Source: Desulfurococcaceae archaeon MEX13E-LK6-19
Lineage (GTDB): Archaea > Thermoproteota > Thermoprotei_A > Sulfolobales > Desulfurococcaceae
Length of the DNA: 64,000 nucleotides
Direction of reading: 5' to 3'
Assembly (NCBI GenBank): GCA_029637525.1
Contig: CP072660.1
Coordinates: forward strand, 1,513,612-1,577,611
Shown: positions 17,037 through 25,339 of the stretch, piece by piece
How the letters are laid out: the number at the start of each line of letters is the position of its first letter
How positions within the stretch are numbered: position 1 is the first letter of the stretch
Made by a program: the position numbers and the translations under genes
The notes under the pieces: model-generated
Database searches by the model: none
Told to the model about the DNA's origin: nothing
The model's input: only the letters and a program-made list of their open reading frames with translations

Positions 17037-17438
17037 TTATTGTTCGTAAAGTCTCGATAGTATCTCTAGGCATATCCTACATCTGCTAGGGTCTATACTT
17101 GGGTCTATTCGTGCATGATACCTGCATGCATATCCTTTCGCGAGGAAGTAGATTGTTATGCTCACGAGCCCCTTATAGATGGTATATGTGTCTATGTTTT
17201 CATAGGCGATTTCCTCAGCCAGCTTCTTTAGTTTTGCATCAACATCTTTATACCTAGAAATATCGATGAGCACTCCTCTCTTCATCGACAAGTATCTTGA
17301 AACAGCTGCTTGCGAGATCTCTAGTTTCTCCGCTATTTCTATCTGCTCGAGACCAAGTTCGTTGTGCAGTATTTCCACTAGCCTCCTTCTCATTGATGGG
17401 AACAAATACCTGTATCCGAGATCGAATAGTGTTAGCAT
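17037..17438 (-). CDS. HTH transcriptional regulator with C-terminal cysteine/histidine cluster
   Basis: This encodes 133 residues. An N-terminal helix-turn-helix (about residues 25-50, LEQIEIAEKLEISQAAVSRYLSMKRG) is typical of XRE-like archaeal regulators (COG2522-type). The C-terminal part reads YACRYHARIDPSIDPSRCRICLEIL, with three cysteines and a histidine that could bind zinc or an Fe-S cluster. The gene follows the DUF438/hemerythrin/PAS gene with one nucleotide between stop and start, so the two are co-expressed and probably form a sensor-regulator pair. No strong ribosome-binding site is visible, consistent with translational coupling. Confidence 0.83.
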   Translation of the reverse strand: MLTLFDLGYRYLFPSMRRRLVEILHNELGLEQIEIAEKLEISQAAVSRYLSMKRGVLIDISRYKDVDAKLKKLAEEIAYENIDTYTIYKGLVSITIYFLAKGYACRYHARIDPSIDPSRCRICLEILSRLYEQ

Positions 17439-17439
17439 T

Positions 17440-18759
17440 TTACAGTACCATTATCTTCTTCATTATTTCCTCGGGATTACGGATCACTTCTGTCATGTCT
17501 TCTACTATCTCTAGTGTTCCAAGGTATTTCCCTTTCTCGTCTCTAACAGCCACTATTAGTACTCTGATAATCCTGTCTCCTATTTTCGTCCAGAATTCCC
17601 TATAGTTCCTACTAGTTTCCTTCAGCTCCCTTATGACCTTCTTGACCAAGTACTCTAGTCTAGGTGGGTGGCAATACTCTACCTTCCTTCCAATAATGGT
17701 TTTCGTCCTTATGAAGCCCTTGGCTATCCTACTGTTTGTGTAGAACTTTACTCTATCATCATTATTTGCGTATGTTAGCTCCAGAGGTAGACTAGCGAAA
17801 ACAGCCTTGATCTCATTGGTGCTGAGAAATCCTGTATCCAGATCAATATCTTTCTCATCCCTGATCCTGTATTTGTCGGGCTCTATACCCCTATGAGCTA
17901 TTATACTCTGTAGTTCCTTCGGGAGTTTCTCAAGCTGTTCCTTAGGGACAACCGCTTCTTCTATCTCATACGGGTACACGGGCTTGGCATTAGAAGACCA
18001 TTCCTCCTCTACCTCAACCAGATAGCCTAAGTCCTTACTCAACTCCTTGATAGCAACCCATTCCCCTTCACTAAACAATGTCCAAATAGTTGGATACAAG
18101 ATCTTGTTTTCTCTGAACACAAGCTCGGATAAATCCCGCGCTATCTCAAGAGCTTTACTGGCTACATCTCTAGCCTGTTTAAGGTTCTTTATCTCTGTTT
18201 CAGCCAAAGTCTTCAATAACTCTCTTATCTTGAGCAAAACACGGTCTTCACGGCCCCAGAGAACTCTGGGAATAGCTACAATCCCTCTTCTCTCCAAGTA
18301 AGGAAATATGAGCATCTGTACTTTACGGTAATGTACTCTAATACTCTTGAGCTCTTTAACAATTGTCTTAATTGACTCAATATTACTACGTGCTTCATCA
18401 ACGTTCTTCGCCCCCAGAACAGCGTTAGCATATAATCCAAGAGCTTCAGCTTTCTTGAGAATATACTCGTTCTCCCTCACTAACACGTCAAGTGGATGAC
18501 CCTTAGGAACATCTTTGAGTTCCTTGGATGCAAGAAATTCTCTGAAAAGCTCAACATGCAGATCACACAACTTCAAGATCTCACTTATAGGTATACCTTC
18601 TCTGATAAGTTCTTGTTCAATCAATGGAATCTCGAAAGGAGACACTTGTAGGAGAACATCTCTAAACTTCTCTTTAATTGATTCAACACTTTCTCCCTGG
18701 TGAATACTCTTGAGGAGGTTTTTAATGAGATCTATTTTTCTCGAATCCTTTATTGACAC
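17440..18759 (-). CDS. DUF438 - hemerythrin-like - PAS sensor protein
   Basis: A 439-residue soluble protein. Residues 1-75 match the DUF438 helical domain (PFEIPLIEQELIREGIPISEILKLCDLHVELF). About 80-230 is an HHE-type helical bundle, with GHPLDVLVRENEYI, IRVHYRKVQMLIFPYLERRG and FRENKILYPTIWTLF supplying candidate di-iron ligands, although the second motif has few carboxylates. About 320-430 is a PAS domain (LELTYANNDDRVKFYTN ... GKYLGTLEIVEDMTEV). In related proteins such modules sense oxygen, NO or redox state. The downstream HTH gene suggests regulation of transcription. The start is GTG with GGTG 8 nt upstream. Confidence 0.85.
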   Translation of the reverse strand: MSIKDSRKIDLIKNLLKSIHQGESVESIKEKFRDVLLQVSPFEIPLIEQELIREGIPISEILKLCDLHVELFREFLASKELKDVPKGHPLDVLVRENEYILKKAEALGLYANAVLGAKNVDEARSNIESIKTIVKELKSIRVHYRKVQMLIFPYLERRGIVAIPRVLWGREDRVLLKIRELLKTLAETEIKNLKQARDVASKALEIARDLSELVFRENKILYPTIWTLFSEGEWVAIKELSKDLGYLVEVEEEWSSNAKPVYPYEIEEAVVPKEQLEKLPKELQSIIAHRGIEPDKYRIRDEKDIDLDTGFLSTNEIKAVFASLPLELTYANNDDRVKFYTNSRIAKGFIRTKTIIGRKVEYCHPPRLEYLVKKVIRELKETSRNYREFWTKIGDRIIRVLIVAVRDEKGKYLGTLEIVEDMTEVIRNPEEIMKKIMVL

Positions 18760-18807
18760 GTGGTATACACCATGTATCCATATGGCTTTACTAGTTTAAA
18801 AAGCTGC

Positions 18808-18830
18808 CTATTATAACAGCGCTATAATAG
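18808..18830. promoter_or_regulatory. Inverted repeat upstream of the DUF438 gene
   Basis: CTATTATA and TATAATAG form a perfect 8-nt inverted repeat with a 7-nt spacer. It lies upstream of the AT-rich TATA-like stretch TTTTTAAAC (minus strand, about 18796-18805) of the DUF438/HTH operon, where a regulator could bind. AT-rich palindromes also arise by chance. Confidence 0.3.
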
Positions 18831-18948
18831 TTTTTCTGAAAAGAGAAGTATAATAAACGAGTATAATAGCAAAAACTTAATTATGCTAAATATATACATA
18901 TTGTAATGCATAACAAATAAGTAGGTGCAAAAAATATTTTCATACAAA

Positions 18949-19641
18949 TTACACTGCTAATAAAGTGATCTCACCGCTTGGCTCCATATACGCATAGCCT
19001 TTACTAATCATTTTCTGGACTATAAGAGCAGCCCAGTAGTCATGCACTCTAAGTGTTTTAGCCAATTCTCTTACGCTACCTACTTTCTTTTTCTTCTTCA
19101 TGACCTCTAGTGCTTCACCGACAAGATACTCTATGATTTTATCAGTGTAAGTGTTTATGTAATCAACTATTTTTATCGCTGTATTGGTGTCTACTCCCAA
19201 GGTTTCAGCAACGTTCTTCACGCTTATAGCGAGGGGTAGTACACCGCTTTCCCTCTTCTTATTGATATACTCTATTGCAAGAGCTTCTATCTCTTTGAGC
19301 TCCTCCTCCACGGATTTCTCGTCGAGCCGGAGAAAGAACTCAAGGTTTATCTCCAGAGTGATCGTCTTCGCTGCTAGAAAGTATTTCTTGAGCGTCTTCC
19401 TGCCCTCCTTGACATTCTTAACGATCACAAGACCTGATTTGACTAGGTCATTTAAGTGGGATAGTGCTGTCGGCAGTTTTATCTTCAGCTTATTAGCTAT
19501 CTCCCCAGCTGTAACACCATTCTCTTTTTCTTCAAGCAGTATCTTGAGTATATTGAGTTTGGGGCCACTATTGAGTGCATCAATAATCCTTCTGGCAGCT
19601 AGGGGTCTGTCGTAGGGTATTACTAGTTTCTCGCTCGTCAT
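18949..19641 (-). CDS. ArsR-like winged-helix regulator
   Basis: The protein has 230 residues from the ATG at 19641 (MTSEKL); an ATG at 19653 would overlap the upstream gene. Residues 15-85 form a winged HTH (NILKILLEEKENGVTAGEIANKLKIKLPTALSHLNDLVKSGLVIVKN...GRKTLKKYF), followed by a coiled helical region. A second HTH-like segment lies near the C-terminus (VRELAKTLRVHDYWAALIVQKMISKGY). It probably acts as a DNA-binding repressor or activator of its own operon, which also encodes a DUF4097-like membrane protein and a Yip1-family protein. The fusion gene at 56577-57890 joins the same two kinds of domain in one chain. Confidence 0.83.
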   Translation of the reverse strand: MTSEKLVIPYDRPLAARRIIDALNSGPKLNILKILLEEKENGVTAGEIANKLKIKLPTALSHLNDLVKSGLVIVKNVKEGRKTLKKYFLAAKTITLEINLEFFLRLDEKSVEEELKEIEALAIEYINKKRESGVLPLAISVKNVAETLGVDTNTAIKIVDYINTYTDKIIEYLVGEALEVMKKKKKVGSVRELAKTLRVHDYWAALIVQKMISKGYAYMEPSGEITLLAV

Positions 19642-19646
19642 CGTGC

Positions 19647-20501
19647 TTACCATCTATTGATTTCTATATCTGCTACTCCACCTGAAATATCGAGGGCTAT
19701 GTTTAGTTTCGAGGATGCTTCGTTGTATCCTTGCTCAGTATATGGTAAGCTAATCTTGTTGTTGTCCACAGTAATTGTTTCAACACCTCCTGTAATAGAG
19801 CCTGTGATGGCTATTTTTGTTCTTGTAGACAGCTTTATCGTTGAGTCAAGAACTCCTCCTGATACCGTTATCGATAGTTTTGATGAACCTGTGAATTCTC
19901 TGTATTTGAGGTCCAGGTTGCAGACACCACCGTCAATATCGAGAGTTATGTTGCTGACACCTATGTCTACAGCCTTGAAGTCTATTACTCCCCCCGATAT
20001 AGTGGCTGTCACTCCCGTTAGTCTACCCGCATTTATATCGAGTTCTACAGCACCACCAGCCACGTTAACTACTAGACTCCAAGTAATATTGTCTGGTACA
20101 AGGACCTCTAGGTAGTATCCTTCTACACTAATACTAACAGTATTATTGGTTGTAACAATACGGTATTCTTCTGTACCGGTAGTTCTGAAGAATAATGGTA
20201 GTACACGTTCTATCTCATATATTTTGACGATGATTTGACTAGTATTGCTGGTTACTATTCTTACTGCACCCGAGGAAGTACTTATGTCAAGAATCACTGA
20301 GTCGGTGACATTGATCTCCTTGGTTTCCACGAGCTTCTTAGTCATGTTAAACCATGATATAAACTTATGGAACCACTCATACCTACCTAGAGGGGTACCG
20401 TAGTTCCCGGTAACAATAGCTACTATAGGTACTAGCAAACCCATTATAATACCGGCTAAAACGAATATCCCAATTATTGTTTGAGTTGTGATATTCTCCA
20501 T
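19647..20501 (-). CDS. Membrane-anchored DUF4097-like beta-helix protein
   Basis: A 284-residue protein with one N-terminal membrane helix (about residues 8-31). A long beta-rich ectodomain follows, made of repeats in which ISGGV, VSGGV, VAGGA and IDGGV recur about every 25-30 residues. This is the pattern of DUF4097/toast-rack putative adhesins, which fold as a short beta-helix. There are many asparagine-linked glycosylation sequons. The gene sits between a Yip1-like membrane protein and a winged-helix regulator, all minus strand with gaps of 13 nt and a slight overlap, so they form one operon. ATG at 20501 lies 7 nt after GGTG. Its function is unknown; envelope stress sensing is a guess by analogy. 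Confidence 0.75.
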   Translation of the reverse strand: MENITTQTIIGIFVLAGIIMGLLVPIVAIVTGNYGTPLGRYEWFHKFISWFNMTKKLVETKEINVTDSVILDISTSSGAVRIVTSNTSQIIVKIYEIERVLPLFFRTTGTEEYRIVTTNNTVSISVEGYYLEVLVPDNITWSLVVNVAGGAVELDINAGRLTGVTATISGGVIDFKAVDIGVSNITLDIDGGVCNLDLKYREFTGSSKLSITVSGGVLDSTIKLSTRTKIAITGSITGGVETITVDNNKISLPYTEQGYNEASSKLNIALDISGGVADIEINRW

Positions 20502-20514
20502 CACAAACCACCCC

Positions 20515-21123
20515 CTATATCCATGAGAATACTACAAGTGTTGGTATGATAACACAGAGAAACACAATGATCACTAAGGGGAGTAGTATTGATGCAAAAG
20601 CTCTGCCAACACCATACTCATGTACCTCTGCTAGAGATAATACGACAAGTATTACACCCCAGCATAGACTAATGATTGTGACAAGCATCCATATCACTAG
20701 TGATGTCATATAGTCTGCGAACACGTAGACCGGGGCAGCTAGACCATGGATAAACCATGGGATCCAGAAAAACGATAACGCCATTAGCGTCTGTTCAAAC
20801 CCGTTCTTGCCGCCGAGAAGCACAGAGAATCCATGCACCAACAATCCTATTATAAGCCATAGTATGATTGATGCAATAACACCTAGTACAACAAGACCTC
20901 CAAGTGTAGCCGATACCACGAATCCTGGTAGGAAAGGTGCAAAACCCATGGCCTTAATGACAACTGCGTAAGTTGATACAATACTCACCATTATCGAGAA
21001 GACCAGCACTATAGCGAATCCATAGTACAGCTCTTTCCTCTCAGCCATCACTATCTTAGCGAACTGCCTTGGCGCCGTAACAGCTGTGCCAAAGTATTCT
21101 ATGAAAGCTGGAACTCCAGTCAA
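20515..21123 (-). CDS. Yip1-family membrane protein
   Basis: A 202-residue protein with five to six membrane helices in the Yip1 arrangement. The N-terminal amphipathic segment with TAPRQFAKIV precedes the spans, then come the central GLVVLGVIASIILWLIIGLLVHGFSVLLGG, the typical FEQTLMALSFFWIPW loop and a hydrophobic C-terminus. Prokaryotic Yip1 proteins are of unknown function and often lie in operons with membrane or stress proteins. TTG at 21123 lies 7 nt after GGTG; the ATG at 21138 has no site. It is the first gene of the operon with the DUF4097-like protein and the regulator. Confidence 0.75.
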   Translation of the reverse strand: MTGVPAFIEYFGTAVTAPRQFAKIVMAERKELYYGFAIVLVFSIMVSIVSTYAVVIKAMGFAPFLPGFVVSATLGGLVVLGVIASIILWLIIGLLVHGFSVLLGGKNGFEQTLMALSFFWIPWFIHGLAAPVYVFADYMTSLVIWMLVTIISLCWGVILVVLSLAEVHEYGVGRAFASILLPLVIIVFLCVIIPTLVVFSWI

Positions 21124-21194
21124 ACTTAGACACCACATTAATGTGAAACCTAACTGGCTTAAAAGCTTTTACCACATGAATAACTCAGCACTGT

Positions 21195-21215
21195 AATGTG
21201 AATCTCTATCACATT
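21195..21215. promoter_or_regulatory. Palindrome in a divergent promoter region
   Basis: AATGTGA and TCACATT are a perfect 7-nt inverted repeat with a 7-nt spacer, lying between the divergent Yip1-operon and the GH99-like gene. The size and place suit a dimeric winged-helix regulator, for which the product of 18949-19641 is an obvious candidate. Confidence 0.4.
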
Positions 21216-21280
21216 GGCTACAGCGGTAAGTCTTTTTACTACAAATAATAGTGACAGTTTCATTATGGGGTAGACATGTA

Positions 21281-23362
21281 GTGTCTCAGCTAAGGCAGTG
21301 TATTGTATTTATATTTGTTTTACTTACAATATCTTCACTGGTATCACCAATGACAAGCAATGTGTTAACCCCAACGCCTCCGATGCCGTCGAAGGATATG
21401 TTGAGAAAATTTCTTGAATCACAATATGTGCCCGAAGCAGGATTGCTTAGAGCTGCTGTCTACGCTAAAGGGGAGAACACGACCATCTATGTTGCTTCAG
21501 ACAACCTCCTTGCTTCTAGGGCTCTACGTGTTCTCGGCAGTCCTCTCGCTGATATAATTAAAAAGAATTTAATGAACTATCCTAACCATGGACACTCTTT
21601 TCTACACGAAGTACTCTTGGGTATAAACATACCTGATGAGATAAGGACTTCGAAGGTCTATGTGCTAGACAGGGTTTATTCCCAGAAATTCAACACTGAT
21701 TTCGTCATCAAATACGAGGTACGTAATGGCTCACTTGTTTTCTTCAACTGGTATAATTTCGCTGACTTAATCGTCTATAAGGCTCTTGATAAAATGCTTG
21801 AAGGCAATATTAGTTTTGCCGAAGAGTGCTTCAGGAGACTAATGAGTAAATGGGATGGACATGGTTTCGCTGATATCAGTAGCGATACCTATGAGACATA
21901 CAAACTCGCATTAGCAATATTCCTTTACCGTGCACTAAAAGCAGCTGGTTCAACAATAGTCGACGAGTACACTGATACAATAAACAAGATCTATGAGATC
22001 CTGGTGCAACTCCAGAGAGAAGACGGGGGCATGGTGACACACTACAGGATCGAAGGAGACAGAGTAGTGTATGCTGGTGACGCCAACACCGAGACCACAA
22101 GTATTGTTGTGCTAGCTTTGTACAGCAGGTACCCAGACATAATAGGTTCTATTGCGAAACTCTCGAACAGCAAGGTTGTTGGGGTATATTATTACGTATG
22201 GTATGGTGATGGAGGCTATGGGAAGGGAAGACACTGGAACAATACTGTCTACGGGTTAGTCCTTGAGGGAGACAAGCCGGTTATAGGATACTACTCGAGT
22301 CTAAACAAGAACGTAGTAGACTGGCAGTTATCGCTGATGAAGAAAGCCGGTATAGACGTGGTATTTATATCATGGTGGGGGCCCAAGAGCTACGAAGACT
22401 GGGCTGCAAGGATCGTGTTTGAGAAACTCAGGGAATATGGGCTGAAAGCCGCTATACTCGTGGAGCCGTTTCTTGGAGGAGACCCTAATCTCTATGACGA
22501 GGAGTTTTGGAATACTGTATTCGACTACATTTACAGGGAATACCTCACCGAGTACACGGACGTGTTCTTCTACCTAAACGGTAAACCGTTGATTCTAGCA
22601 TACAATCCTATAGGAATGACATACAGACCCAATAGTAATTTATTTGAAGTAAGGATCATTGGAAACGATATCGATAACGCAAAATACCAGGACTGGGACC
22701 TGTGGCCAGACTACTTGGCCCCATGGACTAAACCCAAGGACATAGAGCTGAGGATTAGGAGAGACGGCTACGTAGCCATAGCCCCTAGGTTTGATGACAT
22801 GCACTTCTGTAAACACGGTGTTAGAGTAGGATGCGCCTACAGACTCCTTGACCCAGACTATTCTCTCAACGCATACCGTGAACAATGGAGATGGATTGTC
22901 GAGCACAGAGACAAGATAAGAATAGTAGCGATCTACAGCTGGAACGAATACCACGAGAGAAGCATGATCGAGCCACACTACGATGCAACAGCCCAAAACA
23001 ACTACGACCCATACAAACTATACAACGACACAATAAAATACATCAAGTCATACAAAGAAGGACTCCCAATAGAAATAGAAGAAACCACAACAACACAAAC
23101 AACAACAGCCACAGAACAAACCAGCGAAAAGGAAGAAACAGAAACCACCACCCAAACACTAATGTCACCCACAATAACAACAACTACAACAACAGCAAGC
23201 ACTGCAAGTCAACAAACAAGTACTACAACAGCATTAACACAAGATATTATTCCTCCTGAAACACACCACGAAGAAGGCTCCCGGAATATTGTTGCCTTAA
23301 CCATCTTGATCGCTATACTAGCCACGATAATCCTTCTCTTAGTTATTTTAAAGATAAAGTAA
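21281..23362 (+). CDS. Surface-anchored GH99-like (endo-alpha-mannosidase-type) protein
   Basis: A 693-residue exported protein. A signal peptide (QLRQCIVFIFVLLTISSLV) is followed by a helical domain (about residues 80-290) resembling an alpha/alpha toroid. Then comes a TIM-barrel domain of the GH99/WbsX-like group (about 300-590: VGVYYYVWYGDGGYG, VFISWWGPKSYEDWA, AILVEPFLGG, YLNGKPLILAYNP, IYSWNEYHERSMIEP). These enzymes cleave or bind mannosides, possibly on surface glycans. The C-terminus has a threonine/serine/glutamine-rich stalk (about 60 residues), a membrane helix and KIK. GTG at 21281 lies 9 nt after GGGGT; the catalytic residues cannot be assigned surely. Confidence 0.77.
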   Translation: MSQLRQCIVFIFVLLTISSLVSPMTSNVLTPTPPMPSKDMLRKFLESQYVPEAGLLRAAVYAKGENTTIYVASDNLLASRALRVLGSPLADIIKKNLMNYPNHGHSFLHEVLLGINIPDEIRTSKVYVLDRVYSQKFNTDFVIKYEVRNGSLVFFNWYNFADLIVYKALDKMLEGNISFAEECFRRLMSKWDGHGFADISSDTYETYKLALAIFLYRALKAAGSTIVDEYTDTINKIYEILVQLQREDGGMVTHYRIEGDRVVYAGDANTETTSIVVLALYSRYPDIIGSIAKLSNSKVVGVYYYVWYGDGGYGKGRHWNNTVYGLVLEGDKPVIGYYSSLNKNVVDWQLSLMKKAGIDVVFISWWGPKSYEDWAARIVFEKLREYGLKAAILVEPFLGGDPNLYDEEFWNTVFDYIYREYLTEYTDVFFYLNGKPLILAYNPIGMTYRPNSNLFEVRIIGNDIDNAKYQDWDLWPDYLAPWTKPKDIELRIRRDGYVAIAPRFDDMHFCKHGVRVGCAYRLLDPDYSLNAYREQWRWIVEHRDKIRIVAIYSWNEYHERSMIEPHYDATAQNNYDPYKLYNDTIKYIKSYKEGLPIEIEETTTTQTTTATEQTSEKEETETTTQTLMSPTITTTTTTASTASQQTSTTTALTQDIIPPETHHEEGSRNIVALTILIAILATIILLLVILKIK

Positions 23363-23458
23363 AAGTAAGAAAAACAAACCAAAAACACCCTGTTGCACAA
23401 CATCAAAAGTACGGATATACCCGAAGCATAAAGTGTGGGGAAAATATTGGAAAAACAA

Positions 23459-25057
23459 TTATTTTACCATCATCTTCTTCATGATGAGAAGCAGAATAAC
23501 GGTGACCATTATTGCTGCTAGTAAGATGACTATGTCTTGTCTAATCAACGTCTTTGCCTCTTGTTTTTGTTGTTCAGTTGTTGTGGTTGTGGCTGTAGAC
23601 ACAGGTTCTCCAGTATTATTCACCTCAGCGTTACTCATCGGCGTTGATGTAGTAGTCGTTGTCGTCGAGACCTCCTCTATTTTCTCTTCATCTTCATTGT
23701 TTCCATTATTTGTTCTACCGTAATACCTGTTAAAGAAATCATCAATACGGACCCTAAACGTTATAGACGATGGCCTGATTTTTGCTGCACCCCAAAGCGG
23801 TGAAATAGAGGTTGTAATAACAGCTTCTCCCGTATCGGCATAAATCAAGGCTATTGTTAATTTATCGTATTCATCATGGCCTCTTCCTATAGTTTCTTTG
23901 TACATGAACAAGTAGACAGGTCTAATAGTGCCATTAGTTGTTAGACCAATATATTCTTGCAGATTCTTATACACATAATCTACATCAACACCCAGCTCTA
24001 GAGACAAAAACTTCGTCACAGTAGCTCTATCATACTTCCAGACAGGCTTCTTCAATACAGGCATACTATTAATTATCTCGGCCACTTTATAGAAGCTTGA
24101 CAACCCACCAAGACTGAAGTGAAAAGTCGATGAACCCCACCAGTAGAAAGCCATTGCCACCGCTCCATCACTAAAATATGTTCCTTTACTATTTATTATT
24201 GCAACAACTCTATTATCATAACGTAACTGAATTGACACACCAATGTCTTTATCAAGCTCGAAAAAGCTTCTATTATACTCTAGGACAGTCACTATCTTGA
24301 AGCCCTGATGTCTAAGCTTAAATCCGTAGTGATTTACGAGGTAGTCGTATGCAATCATTGTATAGTTGAAATACTTGTACTTCTCTATAATGTTCGTCAG
24401 CTCCTCTAGACCATCTTCTTCCTGGTAATCGCGAGGTATCATAACAGTTATGTCAAATCCATCGAATACAAGCTTATTACCGACAACAACAAAGTCAACA
24501 CTTACATCAATTGGAATCCTAGATAGTATAACAGTATATCCTTTCTTGAGTAAATCACTATTATCTTCAACTACCGTCATTGAGAGACCATATTTCTCGA
24601 TATAATTGTAGAGATCATTAAAGTTTTCTCTGAAATACGTGTTAAACCATGATAAAGCCATGCCTACTGCTTGATTCTTATACGTTGGATCAAACTGTAG
24701 GTAACCATCCCCAACAATAAGAAGTTCATTAGTTGGTGTGCTGTTTAAATATTGCCTATAGATTTCTCCTTCCCCAACATAATCAATTACCTCCATTAAA
24801 ACACCAAGTGTTTTCTCAGTTTTCAAAGAATACCCGCTCATATATTCTCTGCGAATATCATCATAAGCATATTTAGCTGCGATCCATAAGTAGTAAGGAT
24901 GGCTTTGATCCAACATGGAATGCATTAATCTCTTAACAAATTCATCCCACATAGACGCATAAGGACCTGTAGATACATCTACTACGTTACATACTGGTGT
25001 CAGCAATATTGCAGTAATCAAAATTACTATAACAAATAATCTACCATAAGACAACAA
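23459..25057 (-). CDS. Surface-anchored exoprotein of unknown function
   Basis: A 532-residue protein with a signal peptide (LFVIVILITAILLTPVCNVV), an ectodomain of about 430 residues without recognised motifs, a threonine-rich stalk (STTTTTTSTPM ... STATTTTTEQQ), a membrane helix and a KKMMVK tail. The ectodomain has alternating helical and beta segments, including IEKYKYFNYTMIAYDYLVNHYG and a late beta stretch. The design matches the convergent GH99-like neighbour. TTG at 25057 lies 5 nt after GTGAT. I do not recognise a family; a role in the envelope is inferred only from architecture. Confidence 0.8.
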   Translation of the reverse strand: MLSYGRLFVIVILITAILLTPVCNVVDVSTGPYASMWDEFVKRLMHSMLDQSHPYYLWIAAKYAYDDIRREYMSGYSLKTEKTLGVLMEVIDYVGEGEIYRQYLNSTPTNELLIVGDGYLQFDPTYKNQAVGMALSWFNTYFRENFNDLYNYIEKYGLSMTVVEDNSDLLKKGYTVILSRIPIDVSVDFVVVGNKLVFDGFDITVMIPRDYQEEDGLEELTNIIEKYKYFNYTMIAYDYLVNHYGFKLRHQGFKIVTVLEYNRSFFELDKDIGVSIQLRYDNRVVAIINSKGTYFSDGAVAMAFYWWGSSTFHFSLGGLSSFYKVAEIINSMPVLKKPVWKYDRATVTKFLSLELGVDVDYVYKNLQEYIGLTTNGTIRPVYLFMYKETIGRGHDEYDKLTIALIYADTGEAVITTSISPLWGAAKIRPSSITFRVRIDDFFNRYYGRTNNGNNEDEEKIEEVSTTTTTTSTPMSNAEVNNTGEPVSTATTTTTEQQKQEAKTLIRQDIVILLAAIMVTVILLLIMKKMMVK

Positions 25058-25095
25058 TTTGGATCACTATAGACGTGTAATCCATACAGGACACG

Positions 25096-25174
25096 TATTT
25101 TATATAATATTTCACCACTGGTATTTTTTTATCTATTTATAGTGCGAGACATGTTGATATTTTATATAATATTT
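25096..25174. repeat. 17-nt AT-rich direct repeat, two copies
   Basis: TATTTTATATAATATTT occurs at 25096-25112 and 25158-25174, 62 nt apart, in the 282-nt AT-rich region between the exoprotein gene (minus) and thiI (plus). Both copies contain TATA-like sequence and might be tandem promoters or regulator sites. The rest of this region shows no gene. Confidence 0.5.
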
Positions 25175-25339
25175 TTCTTTTAGATATCACAGCCATGATT
25201 ATATTTAATAATATAGTTTATTGGAAAAGACGGTTATGCTTATTCCGTGTTCTTTAGATTGTTTTATTATTGTTTATGCACCATATTTATTTGGTAATGT
25301 TTTACCGGGTACCAACTACGTGGGCAGGGATGCAGTGGC

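Noticed and set aside
21195-21215. A CRP/cAMP site
   Set aside because: The half-sites look like TGTGA/TCACA, but the spacer is 7 nt and CRP is a bacterial regulator not expected here; it is kept only as a generic palindrome.
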